In this document: positions 51,038-60,154 of the stretch, piece by piece | Layout of the letters: every line of letters begins with the position of its first letter | Position numbering within the stretch: the first letter of the stretch is position 1 | Assembly (NCBI RefSeq): GCF_001436375.1 | Contig: NZ_AZGA01000077.1 | Span: forward strand, 53,477-117,476 | Source: Agrilactobacillus composti DSM 18527 = JCM 14202 | Lineage (GTDB): Bacteria; Bacillota; Bacilli; Lactobacillales; Lactobacillaceae | DNA length: 64,000 bases | Direction: 5' to 3' | Made by a program: the position numbers and the translations under genes | The notes under the pieces: model-generated | The model's database searches: none | What the model was told of the DNA's origin: nothing | What the model saw: only the letters and a program-made list of their open reading frames with translations

Positions 51038-52462
51038 TTAAGCATTAACAGCTTGGCGTGCTTGTTTGGCCTTGGCTGCTTTTGGTGCTGCGGTTTGCAG
51101 GCCGATGCCAGTCCAGCCGCTGACCAGGGAGAAGATTGGGCACAGTAAACTGAAGAAGACAAATGGCAAGTATTGAATGGTAGGGACACCCAAGGTATTG
51201 GCGATGAAGACCCCACCGACGCCCCAAGGGACTAAGTAGTTCAAGACGGTCCCGCCATCTTCTAGGACCCGACCCAGGGCACCATTGGCGAGGCCACCTT
51301 TGTTAAAGGTTTGTTTGAAAGCCCGACCTGGTAAGATGATGGATAAGAATTGTTCCCCAACGAAGATATTGACACCGATACAAGCGGCTAAGGCAGCGGT
51401 GATCAACTTGCCATGGCTGTTTAAGCGTTCGGATAAAGGTACCATGACCGCATTGATCAAGCCGAAGTGCACCAACAGGCCCCCTAGGGATAAGGTCAAG
51501 ACGATCAAAGCCACGGTAGGCATCATGCTGACGATGCCGCCCCGAGATAAGAGTACGTTGACTTCGTGGTTGCTGGTTTTAGCAATGTAGCCGTTGGTAA
51601 TGATTTGGGTGGTTTTGGCAATGCCTAAGTTGGGATTGTTGAATAACATCATTCCCGCAGTGACGAAAATATTCATCAACATGGTAGGAATGGCGGCAAT
51701 CTTAAAGGCAGCACAGACAAAAACTAAGATGATTGGAATCAAAGCCCAGATAGAAATATGGAAGTCGCCGTTCAAAGCGGCAACGGTGGTGGTGATTTTA
51801 CTCATGTCCGCATGGTTGTGACCCATGCCAATAATGGCAAAGGCAATGGTTGTGACCAACCCTGCTGGCAGGATCGACCATAAAATTGTTTTCATATGGC
51901 TGAACAGATCTGTGTCCACCACGGCGGCGGCTAAGTTGTTGGTTTCAGATAAAGGTGATAATTTATCCCCGAAGACGCCCCCAGAGATGATGGCCCCGGC
52001 TACGATGGCGGGGTTGAAGTTCATGGTGACCCCGATGCCGAAGAAGGCAATGCCCACGGTGGAAACCACGGTGAAGCAACTACCCACCGCCGCACCCACT
52101 AGGGCACAGACTAAGAATACGGTGGGCAAGAACCACTGGGCGTTTAAGGCGGTGAAGCCATAGACCATTAACGTGGGGATAGTGCCGGCGGCGATCCAGG
52201 TACTGATCATGGCCCCAATCAAGATGAAAATCACGATGGGAATAATACCCTTATCAATACCATCTTTGATACCGGCGTTGATTTCTTGCCAGTTAAAGCC
52301 CCGCAATTTGGCCCAGAACATAGCCACGGTCATGGCTAGTAGCACGGGCACTTGTGGGGACAGGCCAAAGCCAATAACCCCCACGCCCATAATGGCCAAA
52401 ATCACTAATAACACAATAATTGCTTCGCCTAATCTAATCTTTTGAATCTTTTGTTTGGTTGT
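51038..52462 (-). CDS. NhaC-family Na+/H+ antiporter or amino acid transporter under T-box control
   Basis: 474 aa, about 12 helices. Seen: GVGVIGFGLSPQVPVLLA, IPIVIFILIGAMISTWIAAGTIPTLM, the conserved GVFGDKLSPLSETNNLAAAV and VPWGVGGVFIANTLGVP. ATG at 52462 with GAGGAG upstream. The T-box in front means expression responds to an uncharged tRNA, which fits an amino acid carrier better than pH control; tyrosine T-boxes in front of NhaC/YheL-type genes are described in Firmicutes. Sodium-coupled amino acid exchange is inferred. Confidence 0.85.
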   Translation of the reverse strand, partial: TTKQKIQKIRLGEAIIVLLVILAIMGVGVIGFGLSPQVPVLLAMTVAMFWAKLRGFNWQEINAGIKDGIDKGIIPIVIFILIGAMISTWIAAGTIPTLMVYGFTALNAQWFLPTVFLVCALVGAAVGSCFTVVSTVGIAFFGIGVTMNFNPAIVAGAIISGGVFGDKLSPLSETNNLAAAVVDTDLFSHMKTILWSILPAGLVTTIAFAIIGMGHNHADMSKITTTVAALNGDFHISIWALIPIILVFVCAAFKIAAIPTMLMNIFVTAGMMLFNNPNLGIAKTTQIITNGYIAKTSNHEVNVLLSRGGIVSMMPTVALIVLTLSLGGLLVHFGLINAVMVPLSERLNSHGKLITAALAACIGVNIFVGEQFLSIILPGRAFKQTFNKGGLANGALGRVLEDGGTVLNYLVPWGVGGVFIANTLGVPTIQYLPFVFFSLLCPIFSLVSGWTGIGLQTAAPKAAKAKQARQAVNA

Positions 52463-52572
52463 CATAATATAATTCGCTCCTCTAATTGCCAATGTGTGTC
52501 AACTACTTGGTATTTATCAGATTGAATCAATATCGGGCAATGCCGCCATTCGTTGTTTTCATTATCTTTTTT

Positions 52573-52843
52573 CTCCTTCTTGGTACAAAAAAATCGCCCC
52601 TACTGTAATTAAATTACAATAGGGACGATTGACTTAGACCGTGGTACCACCCAGTTTGTGTATGGCAAATAATGCCCTACACCACTCACTAGAAGATAAT
52701 GGATTCTAGTTGTTAACCATGGCCGTCAAATTATTACGGTATTTCGTTAACTTTATCCTGATTGGTTCGCAGCAACCACCAACTTCCTGACCCACAGATA
52801 AAGCACTACTTGATGTAAATCCGACCTTAAATATTATAGATTG
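52573..52843 (-). promoter_or_regulatory. T-box riboswitch leader of the NhaC-family gene
   Basis: On minus, the T-box sequence GGGTGGTACCACGG (52652-52639) is followed by a terminator AATCGTCCCTATTGT / ACAGTAGGGGCGATT then TTTTTT (52630-52587). Stem I contains an AGTA (near 52809), CTTTATC / GATAAAG and a GTTGGT / ACCAAT distal helix. A TAC triplet (52741-52739) lies in the likely specifier segment (TTAACGAAATACC), consistent with tyrosine, but I place it by eye; AAC is an alternative. A 12-codon mini-ORF with AAGAAGGAG (52562-52527) sits after the terminator. Confidence 0.88.
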
Positions 52844-52872
52844 ATTATAAGACGCCTAATTTGAAATTGCAA
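52844..52872 (-). promoter_or_regulatory. Promoter of the T-box transcript
   Basis: TTGCAA (52872-52867), 17-base spacer, TATAAT (52849-52844) on minus; the -35 overlaps the stop region of the EIIC-like gene, so nhaC has its own start. Confidence 0.8.
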
Positions 52873-52875
52873 GGC

Positions 52876-53955
52876 TTATTTATAATCCAGTTCGAAATCC
52901 GTACTTTTGAAGAAGTTTTTCTTAAAGATAAAATTGGAAATCAGTCCTAGGGCCACCGGGGCTACAAAGAACATCAACACTAGCATCAAGATATAGCCGG
53001 CACTGTGGTTGGTACTGGTCTGCCAAGCCGCCATGGGGCCAATGAGCCCGGCAAAGCCAAAGCCCGCACTCATGGGTGTCCCCTTGATGCCAATGAGGGC
53101 ACCGGCAGCCCCTAAGATGGCGGCGTTGATGCAGATGGGTAAATACAGCTTAGGTTTCGCCAGCAGGTTGGCCATTTGAATCTTGGGAGACCCTAGGAAA
53201 TGGGCCAGAGCTGTCCCAATGGTATTGCTGCGCCAGCCATAAATAGCTAGGGCAAAACCGGCGGCGGTGATGCCTAAGTTAGCCGACCCCGACCCCACCC
53301 CTTGGAGGGTAATGGCGGTGGCGATACCCACCGACGAGATGGGGGATAGGATCAATAGGGCAAAGACAATGCCCATCACCGCCCCCATCAATACCGGTTG
53401 CAGGGTGGTCAATTGGGCCACCCCCATACCAGTGGCTTGGGTGATGTAGCCCACCGGTGTGAGTAGCAAGTGGCCCAAGCCCCCAGCAATGATCAAAATC
53501 AACGCTGGCACCAGTAAAATGGTATAGGCCTTCAGGCGTTCGCCGAAAACCAAAACCAGGATGTAGCCTAAACAAAGGGTGATGAAGATATTGATCACAT
53601 CCCCGGTACCTTTAACCACAAAGCCGGCTTTGGTGACTTGCATATTCCCCGCCCCAGCCATGGCGGCCATGGCTAAACCGGCTGTTTGAATGGGGGTGAA
53701 ATGACTTAACATGCCCACGCACACCCCACTTAAAACCGGCAACAGGGTCATGACAAAAGTCGTGATCATCACGATATAACTGGCCGGGGCAAATACCCCT
53801 TCCAAGGCCAGCATCAGCTGGCCCAACAGTGCGCCCGGTACCAAAGCGACGACGACCCCAATTGCCAGGCCGTTTAATACATTGAGAAACATGGTCTTAA
53901 TGGGGCCATTTTTCTTGGGTAGTGCTTTGGCACCCTGTGCATTGACTGATTCCAT
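52876..53955 (-). CDS. EIIC-like membrane protein (PTS_EIIC_2 family)
   Basis: 359 aa, about ten helices (LNGLAIGVVVALVPGALLGQL; PVLSGVCVGMLSHFTPIQTAGLAMAAMAGAGNM). Resembles the EIIC_2 family, which often stands without EIIA/EIIB parts and has no proven sugar. It lies directly behind the dehydrogenase gene. ATG at 53955 chosen over a TTG two codons earlier, which would overlap the ribosome site spacing. In this operon a role in moving aromatic or hydroxy acids is conceivable but unsupported. Confidence 0.75.
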   Translation of the reverse strand: MESVNAQGAKALPKKNGPIKTMFLNVLNGLAIGVVVALVPGALLGQLMLALEGVFAPASYIVMITTFVMTLLPVLSGVCVGMLSHFTPIQTAGLAMAAMAGAGNMQVTKAGFVVKGTGDVINIFITLCLGYILVLVFGERLKAYTILLVPALILIIAGGLGHLLLTPVGYITQATGMGVAQLTTLQPVLMGAVMGIVFALLILSPISSVGIATAITLQGVGSGSANLGITAAGFALAIYGWRSNTIGTALAHFLGSPKIQMANLLAKPKLYLPICINAAILGAAGALIGIKGTPMSAGFGFAGLIGPMAAWQTSTNHSAGYILMLVLMFFVAPVALGLISNFIFKKNFFKSTDFELDYK

Positions 53956-53962
53956 TGGCAAC

Positions 53963-54955
53963 TTATCCTTTCACTTCGTGTAAGCCAGGTTTCCCCTGTA
54001 AGATGCGCAAAGCGTCATCTAAGGCAATATCCACCATGTTGCGCACCGCGGCATCGGTGTAAAACCCGATATGAGGGGTCACGGAAACATTGGGCATTTG
54101 TAATAATTGGGTTAGTTCTGGGTTTTGATAGTCCGCTCCGGTGCGGTCTTCACCAAAGATGCCGGTCTCCCCTTCAATGGTGTCGATCCCAGCACCGGCA
54201 ATGTCCTGGGCAGTTAAGGCTTGGATCAAAGCTTTGGTATCTACCACCGGCCCTCTGGAACAGTTGATCAATAAAGCGGTGGGCTTCATAAGTTTTAAAG
54301 CTTGGGCATTGATCATGTGCTGAGTTTCTGCCGTCAGTGGTGTGTGACAAGTGACCACGTCGGCCGTCTTCAGCAAGGTCTCCCGGTCAGTGTAAGTCAA
54401 GACGTCGCTTAATTCAGGGCGGTGAATCGGGTCTTGGGCAATGACGGTGGCGCCCAAAGCGTTAAATAAACGGGCCACGGCACTGCCGATTTTACCAGCG
54501 CCGATGATGCCCACGGTGAGGTTATGAATTTCTTGGGCTTCTAAGCCACCCCAGCTGAAGTCCCCCTTTAATTCCCGGGCCCGGGTGTCACCAATGTGGC
54601 GCAGTAAGAACATGGTATGGGTCAAGGTCAACTCTCCAACCGAACGGGGCGAATAAGCCGGGACGTTGGTGATGGTCAAATCATTTTTAGCGGCTTGGTC
54701 AAAATCGATGATGTCATAACCGGTGATCCGCAGAGATATTTGTTTCATCCCATAGTCTTTTAAGGTGCTGTAGATCTTTGGATCGGCGACTTTGCCGTGT
54801 TGGGCGATGACGATGCCGTCAAATCCTTTGGCTTGGCTGACGGTGTCAAGATTAAAAGGGTCTTTGGTGGTGCTGACTTCAGTGTTGTTGGCTTTGGCCC
54901 AAGCATCCACATCAGCAGCTTCGTCGGGACGGGCACTGTACATTAAAATTTTCAT
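53963..54955 (-). CDS. D-2-hydroxyacid dehydrogenase (D-LDH/HicDH type)
   Basis: 330 aa, the normal D-lactate dehydrogenase length. NAD fold VGIIGAGKIGSAVARLF, INCSRGPVVDT (catalytic Arg), GIDTIEGE (Glu) and VTPHIGFYT (catalytic His). Reduces 2-keto acids to D-2-hydroxy acids. Behind an aromatic-type aminotransferase and under an aromatic leader peptide, phenylpyruvate and 4-hydroxyphenylpyruvate are likely substrates, giving phenyllactate and hydroxyphenyllactate. GGAGG start site. Confidence 0.9.
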   Translation of the reverse strand: MKILMYSARPDEAADVDAWAKANNTEVSTTKDPFNLDTVSQAKGFDGIVIAQHGKVADPKIYSTLKDYGMKQISLRITGYDIIDFDQAAKNDLTITNVPAYSPRSVGELTLTHTMFLLRHIGDTRARELKGDFSWGGLEAQEIHNLTVGIIGAGKIGSAVARLFNALGATVIAQDPIHRPELSDVLTYTDRETLLKTADVVTCHTPLTAETQHMINAQALKLMKPTALLINCSRGPVVDTKALIQALTAQDIAGAGIDTIEGETGIFGEDRTGADYQNPELTQLLQMPNVSVTPHIGFYTDAAVRNMVDIALDDALRILQGKPGLHEVKG

Positions 54956-54998
54956 AAGTTAAATTTCCTCCAGTTATTGGTAAGTTAAGTTTTGTTAA

Positions 54999-56183
54999 TT
55001 ATTGGGCAGTGACTTGGTTGTCGGCCACATAGGCACCGATACGGGTCACGGCTTTTTGTAAATCGGCCATGCTGGCAGCGTAGCTAATCCGCACGTAGCC
55101 TTCACCCCCGGGGCCAAAGTTGGAACCGGCGATGAGGGCGACTTTGGCTTTTTTAGCCAGGTCGTAACAGAAATCAGCACTGTTTTGAATCAAACCAGCC
55201 GGAATTTTGGCAAAGAGGTAAAAAGCCCCATCCGGTGCTGCGGAAGTGAAACCAATATCTCCCAGGGCTTTGACCAGGTAATCCCGGCGCTCTTGGTAAG
55301 CGGCCCGCATTTTCACCCCGTCATCCGGCCCATTTTTGAAGGCTTCTAAGGCGGCGTCTTGGGCATTGGCGGTGGCACAAGTGATGCAGAATTGATGGAC
55401 TTTGCCGATTTGGGTCACCACGGCTTTAGGCCCACATAGCAGGCCAATGCGCCAGCCGGTCATGGCGTGGGACTTGGACACCCCATTTAATAACAACACT
55501 TGATCTGGTAAAAATTCAGCCAGGGATACGTGGGTAGTGCCATAAGTCAGCTCACTGTAAATTTCATCACAAATGGCAAAGATGTCGTATTTGGCAATCA
55601 CTTTAGCCAGTTTCTGCAAAGCTTCTCGGTGGTAAGTCACGCCGGTGGGATTATTAGGATAATTTAAGACAACGGCTTTGACATTAGAATTGGCTTGCAA
55701 TACCTCATCTAATTTGTCAGCATCCAGCACAAAACCGGTAGCAGAGGTATCAATAAAAATTGGTTTAGCCCCATTTAAGATGGTAATGGGTATGTAAAGT
55801 GGGAAGATGGGTGTGGGAATCACCACGGCATCCCCAGGATTTAAAATAGCCGTCAAAGCCGAATAGATGGCCTCGGTGGCCCCAGCCGTGACTAATACTT
55901 CGGATTCAGGATCGTAGTGGACGTCGTATTTGTTGGCCAGAAAAGTGGCTGCGGCTTGACGTAATTCTAATTCACCGGCAGAATTGGTATAGTGACTGTG
56001 GTCGGCTTCAATACTGCGAATCCCGGCTTGTTTCACATGCTCCGGGGTATTGAAATCTGGTTCCCCCAGGGTTAATTTCACAATGTCAGGGATCGTGGAA
56101 ATCTCTTTATTGAAGGCTAAGATGCCTGAGGGTTGTAACTGGGCAAGTTCAGTTTTCATATGGGTGCTTAAATCTTTTGTCAT
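54999..56183 (-). CDS. Class I aminotransferase, probably aromatic (AraT/PatA type)
   Basis: 394 aa PLP enzyme. Seen: LTLGEPDFNTPEHV, TAGATEAIYSAL, LNYPNNPTGVTY (Asn and Asp/Tyr region), CDEIYSELTY, GVSKSHAMTGWRIG (PLP lysine in SKSHAMTGWR) and YVRISYA (carboxylate Arg). First gene of a three-gene operon with D-hydroxyacid dehydrogenase and an EIIC-like protein. The upstream leader peptide, rich in Tyr/Phe/Trp, strongly points to aromatic substrates. TTAGGAGGCAGTATT-ATG. Confidence 0.88.
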   Translation of the reverse strand: MTKDLSTHMKTELAQLQPSGILAFNKEISTIPDIVKLTLGEPDFNTPEHVKQAGIRSIEADHSHYTNSAGELELRQAAATFLANKYDVHYDPESEVLVTAGATEAIYSALTAILNPGDAVVIPTPIFPLYIPITILNGAKPIFIDTSATGFVLDADKLDEVLQANSNVKAVVLNYPNNPTGVTYHREALQKLAKVIAKYDIFAICDEIYSELTYGTTHVSLAEFLPDQVLLLNGVSKSHAMTGWRIGLLCGPKAVVTQIGKVHQFCITCATANAQDAALEAFKNGPDDGVKMRAAYQERRDYLVKALGDIGFTSAAPDGAFYLFAKIPAGLIQNSADFCYDLAKKAKVALIAGSNFGPGGEGYVRISYAASMADLQKAVTRIGAYVADNQVTAQ

Positions 56184-56274
56184 AATACTGCCTCCTAATT
56201 TTTTGTGGCAACGCCAGTTAAGTCGCTGGCTAGGCTATGCTCGGTGCCATAACGCTACTTTTAGCGCTCTGAAT

Positions 56275-56313
56275 AAAAAAAACCCCCACAGCTGCTTGTG
56301 CAAACTGTGGGGG
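56275..56313 (-). terminator. Attenuator terminator in the aminotransferase leader
   Basis: On minus CCCCCACAG pairs with CTGTGGGGG (loop TTTGCACAAGCAG) and is followed by TTTTTTTT. It lies about 90 bases before the aminotransferase ATG, so it must be read through for expression. Confidence 0.92.
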
Positions 56314-56418
56314 AAAACTTACCCATTACGGGATTCAGCCACACAGTTTGCCGTTAGCATCTGTGTGACCCAGAATTTTAACAATGCCAAAATCTTCTGG
56401 TCTTCACAGATGCTTGTG
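56284..56418 (-). promoter_or_regulatory. Attenuation region with alternative stems
   Basis: On minus, region 1 GCATCTGTG (end of leader ORF) can pair with CACAGATGC. That frees GCAAACTGTG to pair with CACAGTTTGC, which is the 5' arm of the terminator (antiterminator). If region 1 is masked, CACACAG can pair with CTGTGTG, blocking the antiterminator. All pairings are perfect. The logic matches ribosome-stalling control. Confidence 0.8.
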
Positions 56419-56472
56419 AAAAAACCAAAAGTAATAATATCGATTTGCATGAGATATTAGGGTTGTTGACAT
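56404..56472 (-). CDS. Aromatic leader peptide (22 aa) of the aminotransferase operon
   Basis: ATG at 56472 with AAGGAG nine bases upstream; stop TGA at 56404. Codons 12-18 read Tyr-Tyr-Tyr-Phe-Trp-Phe-Phe (peptide ANRYYYFWFFHKHL). The stop codon lies inside attenuation region 1. A run of seven aromatic codons in 22 is what a stall sensor for Tyr/Phe/Trp-tRNA would look like. Not a T-box and not a known TRAP site. Confidence 0.85.
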   Translation of the reverse strand: MSTTLISHANRYYYFWFFHKHL

Positions 56473-56505
56473 TATTAAAAACTCCTTAAAATTATTCTTG
56501 AAACT

Positions 56506-56533
56506 ATCATAGCATTTTAACTTAAAAAGTCAA
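56506..56533 (-). promoter_or_regulatory. Promoter of the aromatic aminotransferase operon
   Basis: TTGACT (56533-56528), 16-base spacer, TATGAT (56511-56506) on minus, ten bases after the trpS stop. Transcription would begin just before the leader-peptide ribosome site. Confidence 0.8.
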
Positions 56534-56542
56534 AGTATTTTT

Positions 56543-57559
56543 TTAGAAATAATTAATGCCAATGGCATCCCGGACTTCTTGCAGGGTTTGGTTGGCCACG
56601 ATGTTGGCTTTTTCACTACCCTTTTTCAAGATTTCCATGACAGCTGCGGGGTCTTTTTCAAACTCAGCTCGCCGCGCCCGAATGGGATCAAAAGCTGCTT
56701 GCAAGACGTCGTTTAAATAACGTTTTAACTTCACATCCCCTAAGCCGCCCTTTTCATATTGGGCTTTTAATTCCGCGACTTTGGCGGTATCTTCATCAAA
56801 GGCATCTAAGTAAGTGAAGACAGTATTGCCTTTAACTTGACCTGGGTCCTCAACGTGAATATGATTAGGGTCAGTATACATGGACATGATTTTCTTTTGC
56901 ATGGTGTCGGGATCATCGGAAATGTAAATCGCATTGCCCAAAGACTTGGACATTTTGGCATTGCCATCTAGGCCTGGTAGGCGACCTTCACCTTTTGGTG
57001 GGAAGACGCCTTTTGGTTCTACAAGAATATCTTGTTTGTAAATACTGTTGAAACTGCGCACGATTTCTCTGGCCTGTTCCATCATGGGTTCTTGGTCGTC
57101 ACCTACAGGCACCGTATCTGCCTTAAAGGCGGTGATGTCCGCGGTTTGGCTGACAGGATAAACCAAAAAGCCCGCGGGCACACTTTGCCCAAAGGATTTT
57201 TGCCGAATTTCTGTCTTCACGGTGGGGTTTCTTTCCAACCGAGAAACGGAAACAATATTCAAATAATGGGCCGTTAATTCGGTCAAAGCCGGAATTTGGG
57301 ATTGTACCAAAATCGTGGACTTGGCTGGGTCGATACCCACGGCTAAATAATCCAAAGCAACTTGCATCAGTGAGTTGCGGATCTTTTCAGGATCCCGGGC
57401 GTTATCAGTCAGGGCCTGCATGTCGGCAATCATGATAAAAGTTTCATAATCTCCAGAGTTTTGCATGCGCACGCGATTTTTCAATGAGCCGATATAATGA
57501 CCAATATGTAGTTTGCCAGTTGGTCGATCACCGGTTAAAATAATATGTTTATTAGACAT
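56543..57559 (-). CDS. trpS: Tryptophanyl-tRNA synthetase
   Basis: 338 aa class I synthetase. HIGH-type motif [18 protein letters not shown] and KMSKS-type motif [15 protein letters not shown], with [16 protein letters not shown] between. Charges tRNA-Trp. AAAGGGGAAAAACA before the ATG; no T-box in its short leader. It sits directly upstream of the aromatic attenuator on the same strand, with no strong terminator between, so some readthrough is possible. Confidence 0.95.
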   Translation of the reverse strand: MSNKHIILTGDRPTGKLHIGHYIGSLKNRVRMQNSGDYETFIMIADMQALTDNARDPEKIRNSLMQVALDYLAVGIDPAKSTILVQSQIPALTELTAHYLNIVSVSRLERNPTVKTEIRQKSFGQSVPAGFLVYPVSQTADITAFKADTVPVGDDQEPMMEQAREIVRSFNSIYKQDILVEPKGVFPPKGEGRLPGLDGNAKMSKSLGNAIYISDDPDTMQKKIMSMYTDPNHIHVEDPGQVKGNTVFTYLDAFDEDTAKVAELKAQYEKGGLGDVKLKRYLNDVLQAAFDPIRARRAEFEKDPAAVMEILKKGSEKANIVANQTLQEVRDAIGINYF

Positions 57560-57747
57560 TGTTTTTCCCCTTTATATATAGTCCTCAATGATATTTAGTC
57601 TAGCGATGAAAACGCTAAAAGTCAAAGAAAATTCCAAGTCGCACTACTTTTTAAATAACGCTTGGTTGACTTGGCTTTACAAGCCCCTCAATTCAGCGTA
57701 AACTATTCTGTCCACGTCTTTTATGATACACGTCAGGAGGTTTTTCA

Positions 57748-60090
57748 ATGAAACAAGTCACCACTGATGAACAACAACACCAATTAGAACAACATGCCGA
57801 GCAACAACGGGTGGATAAAGTCACCACTGAAATTTCCCAACAATTGGCCGACACCACTGATAAATTAGCTCAAGCCCATCAAGAAACCCATCGCATCGAA
57901 GTTAACTACGGCGACAACACCAAGGTCAACGTTACTGAAATCGATGATAAAATGGAAACCAACGCCGCCGTCCAGCAGCAAAAAAATCTGGTGGAAAGCG
58001 CCGTTGAAACTGAAAAAATCCTAGAAAGTCAAGTCACCGTCTTAAAGGACTTAGCCGACTCCCCTTACTTTGGCCGCATTGATATTGACGAAGATGGAGA
58101 CAAGGATACCCTCTATATTGGCACCGCCACTTTACAAGACGATCAGGAAAACTTCTTGATCTATGACTGGCGGGCACCAATTTCTAGTATTTACTACAAT
58201 GGCACCCTGGGACAGGTCACTTATGACACCCCGGGGGGCAAACAGGCCGTTGACCTGGAAAAGAAGCGCCAATTTCTCATCAGCCAAGGTAAAATCTTGA
58301 ACATGTTTGATACCAATGAAACCGTGGGGGATGAAATCCTCCAAACGGTTTTGGGTCAACAAAATGATGAAAAAATGCGCAACATCGTAGCCACCATTCA
58401 AAAAGAACAAAATGATATCATCCGCAACACCACCGCGGACCTTTTGGTGGTCCAAGGGGTGGCCGGCAGTGGTAAGACCTCAGCGATTCTGCAAAGAATC
58501 GCCTATCTGCTCTATCATTCCCGCAGCCAACTAGATGCGGATCAAATTATTTTATTCTCTCCCAACCGACTATTTTCCAACTATATTTCTGCAGTCCTGC
58601 CTAGTCTCGGTGAAAAAAACATGCGTCAGGTCACCCTAGCGGAATTTTTGACCCAGCGCTTTAGCGGCCTCACGGTGGAAAGTTTGTTTGAACGCTTTGA
58701 AAAAGACCAACACAGCTTCCCCGCTGTGGCCAAACAGTTGCGGCTGTATAAGGAAAGTGCGGCTTTTATGGACCGGGTCAAGGCTTATGTGAAGAAAACC
58801 GATGGCCATATCTTAGCTTTTAGTAGTATCTACTTTGAAGGCAAGCCCTTCTTCAAAAAATCAGAGATCCAGGACATTTACAGCAGTCTGCCAAAATTAA
58901 TGTTACCCCGAGATAAATTTTTAAATACTAAGAATACTTTGATCAAACGTCTGAAGCGCCGGATCAAACAAGACGCCCATTCTGATGCGGTGCAAGAGGC
59001 AGTGAGTTTGTTGGATGAGTACCAATATCAAAGTCTCACCAACCATCGCACCTTTACATCTGGGGATGACGAGATCAATTTTGTGGCCCGGGCTTTGGTG
59101 CGCAAGCGCTATGAAGTGATTTATGATGCCATTTATAATGATTACTTCATTGATATCTATGAGGAATATAGCAGTTTCTTAAGGGATAATCGTCCGGTTG
59201 ATATTGAGCCCAAGCTTTGGGACACCATGATCCAACAAACGGTCAATGATGTGGAAGCCCATAAGATTCATTTAGAAGACGCTGTACCGTTGCTTTATTT
59301 GCGGGACTTGCTCACGGGTAGCGGTCAAAATCATAGCATGCAATACTTGTTTATTGATGAGATGCAAGACTACTCTGCCGCGCAACTGGTTTATGTGAAA
59401 CATGCTTTTCCTCGGGCGAAGTTAACGTTATTAGGGGATAGTGCCCAAGATGTGTTCACCGCTGAATATCATCCCAGCGATTTTATCCATGAAATTGAAA
59501 ATATCTTCCCCCATAATCGCATCGCTTTGTTCACCTTGTTGAAAAGTTATCGTTCCACCAAGCCCATCACGGACTTTGCCAAGGCCATGTTGCCTAACGC
59601 CCAAGACATTGAGGCTTTCTCCCGGGAGGGCTCTAAACCGGCGTATTACTTGTGTCCCAGTGAAGACACCGCGTTGACGCAAATGACTCGTTTGACCAAT
59701 GACTTACTGCATACGAATAAAACGGTCGCGGTGTTGACCAAGACCGAATATCAAGCTAACAAGTTATATGCTTCTTTACGGGCAGATCATCCGGTGACGT
59801 TAATGTCCGACCGGGACCGTTCCATCCCCAATGGCATCTTGATTTTACCGATTTATCTAGCCAAGGGCTTGGAATTTGATGCGGTGATCGGCTATGATGT
59901 GTCAAAAAGCAGCTATCATGAAGCTGGCGACCGGGATATCCTGTACACTTTAGCCTCCCGGGCCATGCATGACCTGCAACTGGTGGGCATCAAAGCCCCC
60001 AGTCCTATTCTAGAAGAAATTCCCCAGGACTTATTTGACTATTACCAAGTCACTGAAGCCCAGGAATTGATTGCTAAATCCGTTGAATAA
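57748..60090 (+). CDS. helD: HelD-like superfamily 1 helicase / RNA polymerase-recycling ATPase
   Basis: 780 aa. N-terminal coiled coil (about 1-100) that in HelD inserts into RNA polymerase, then SF1A motor: Walker A VVQGVAGSGKTSAILQRIAYLLYH, Walker B LFIDEMQDYSAAQL, LGDSAQDVF, KSYRSTKPI and a late LAKGLEFDAVIG. Frees polymerase from nucleic acid. CAGGAGGTTTTTC-ATG. Monocistronic. Confidence 0.9.
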   Translation: MKQVTTDEQQHQLEQHAEQQRVDKVTTEISQQLADTTDKLAQAHQETHRIEVNYGDNTKVNVTEIDDKMETNAAVQQQKNLVESAVETEKILESQVTVLKDLADSPYFGRIDIDEDGDKDTLYIGTATLQDDQENFLIYDWRAPISSIYYNGTLGQVTYDTPGGKQAVDLEKKRQFLISQGKILNMFDTNETVGDEILQTVLGQQNDEKMRNIVATIQKEQNDIIRNTTADLLVVQGVAGSGKTSAILQRIAYLLYHSRSQLDADQIILFSPNRLFSNYISAVLPSLGEKNMRQVTLAEFLTQRFSGLTVESLFERFEKDQHSFPAVAKQLRLYKESAAFMDRVKAYVKKTDGHILAFSSIYFEGKPFFKKSEIQDIYSSLPKLMLPRDKFLNTKNTLIKRLKRRIKQDAHSDAVQEAVSLLDEYQYQSLTNHRTFTSGDDEINFVARALVRKRYEVIYDAIYNDYFIDIYEEYSSFLRDNRPVDIEPKLWDTMIQQTVNDVEAHKIHLEDAVPLLYLRDLLTGSGQNHSMQYLFIDEMQDYSAAQLVYVKHAFPRAKLTLLGDSAQDVFTAEYHPSDFIHEIENIFPHNRIALFTLLKSYRSTKPITDFAKAMLPNAQDIEAFSREGSKPAYYLCPSEDTALTQMTRLTNDLLHTNKTVAVLTKTEYQANKLYASLRADHPVTLMSDRDRSIPNGILILPIYLAKGLEFDAVIGYDVSKSSYHEAGDRDILYTLASRAMHDLQLVGIKAPSPILEEIPQDLFDYYQVTEAQELIAKSVE

Positions 60091-60106
60091 TCACTGAAAA
60101 CAAAAC

Positions 60107-60152
60107 AGGCACGCAACTTTGCTATCTTTGCAGATGGCTAGTTGCGTGCCTA
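60107..60152. terminator. Bidirectional terminator after helD
   Basis: AGGCACGCAACT pairs with AGTTGCGTGCCT; T-rich on both sides, between helD and the convergent DUF3784 gene. Confidence 0.85.
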
Positions 60153-60154
60153 TT

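Noticed and set aside
56275..56480. T-box or metabolite riboswitch in front of the aminotransferase
   Set aside because: No GGTGGNACC-type T-box sequence and no match to SAM, lysine or TPP cores; the leader ORF with aromatic codons explains the structures better.
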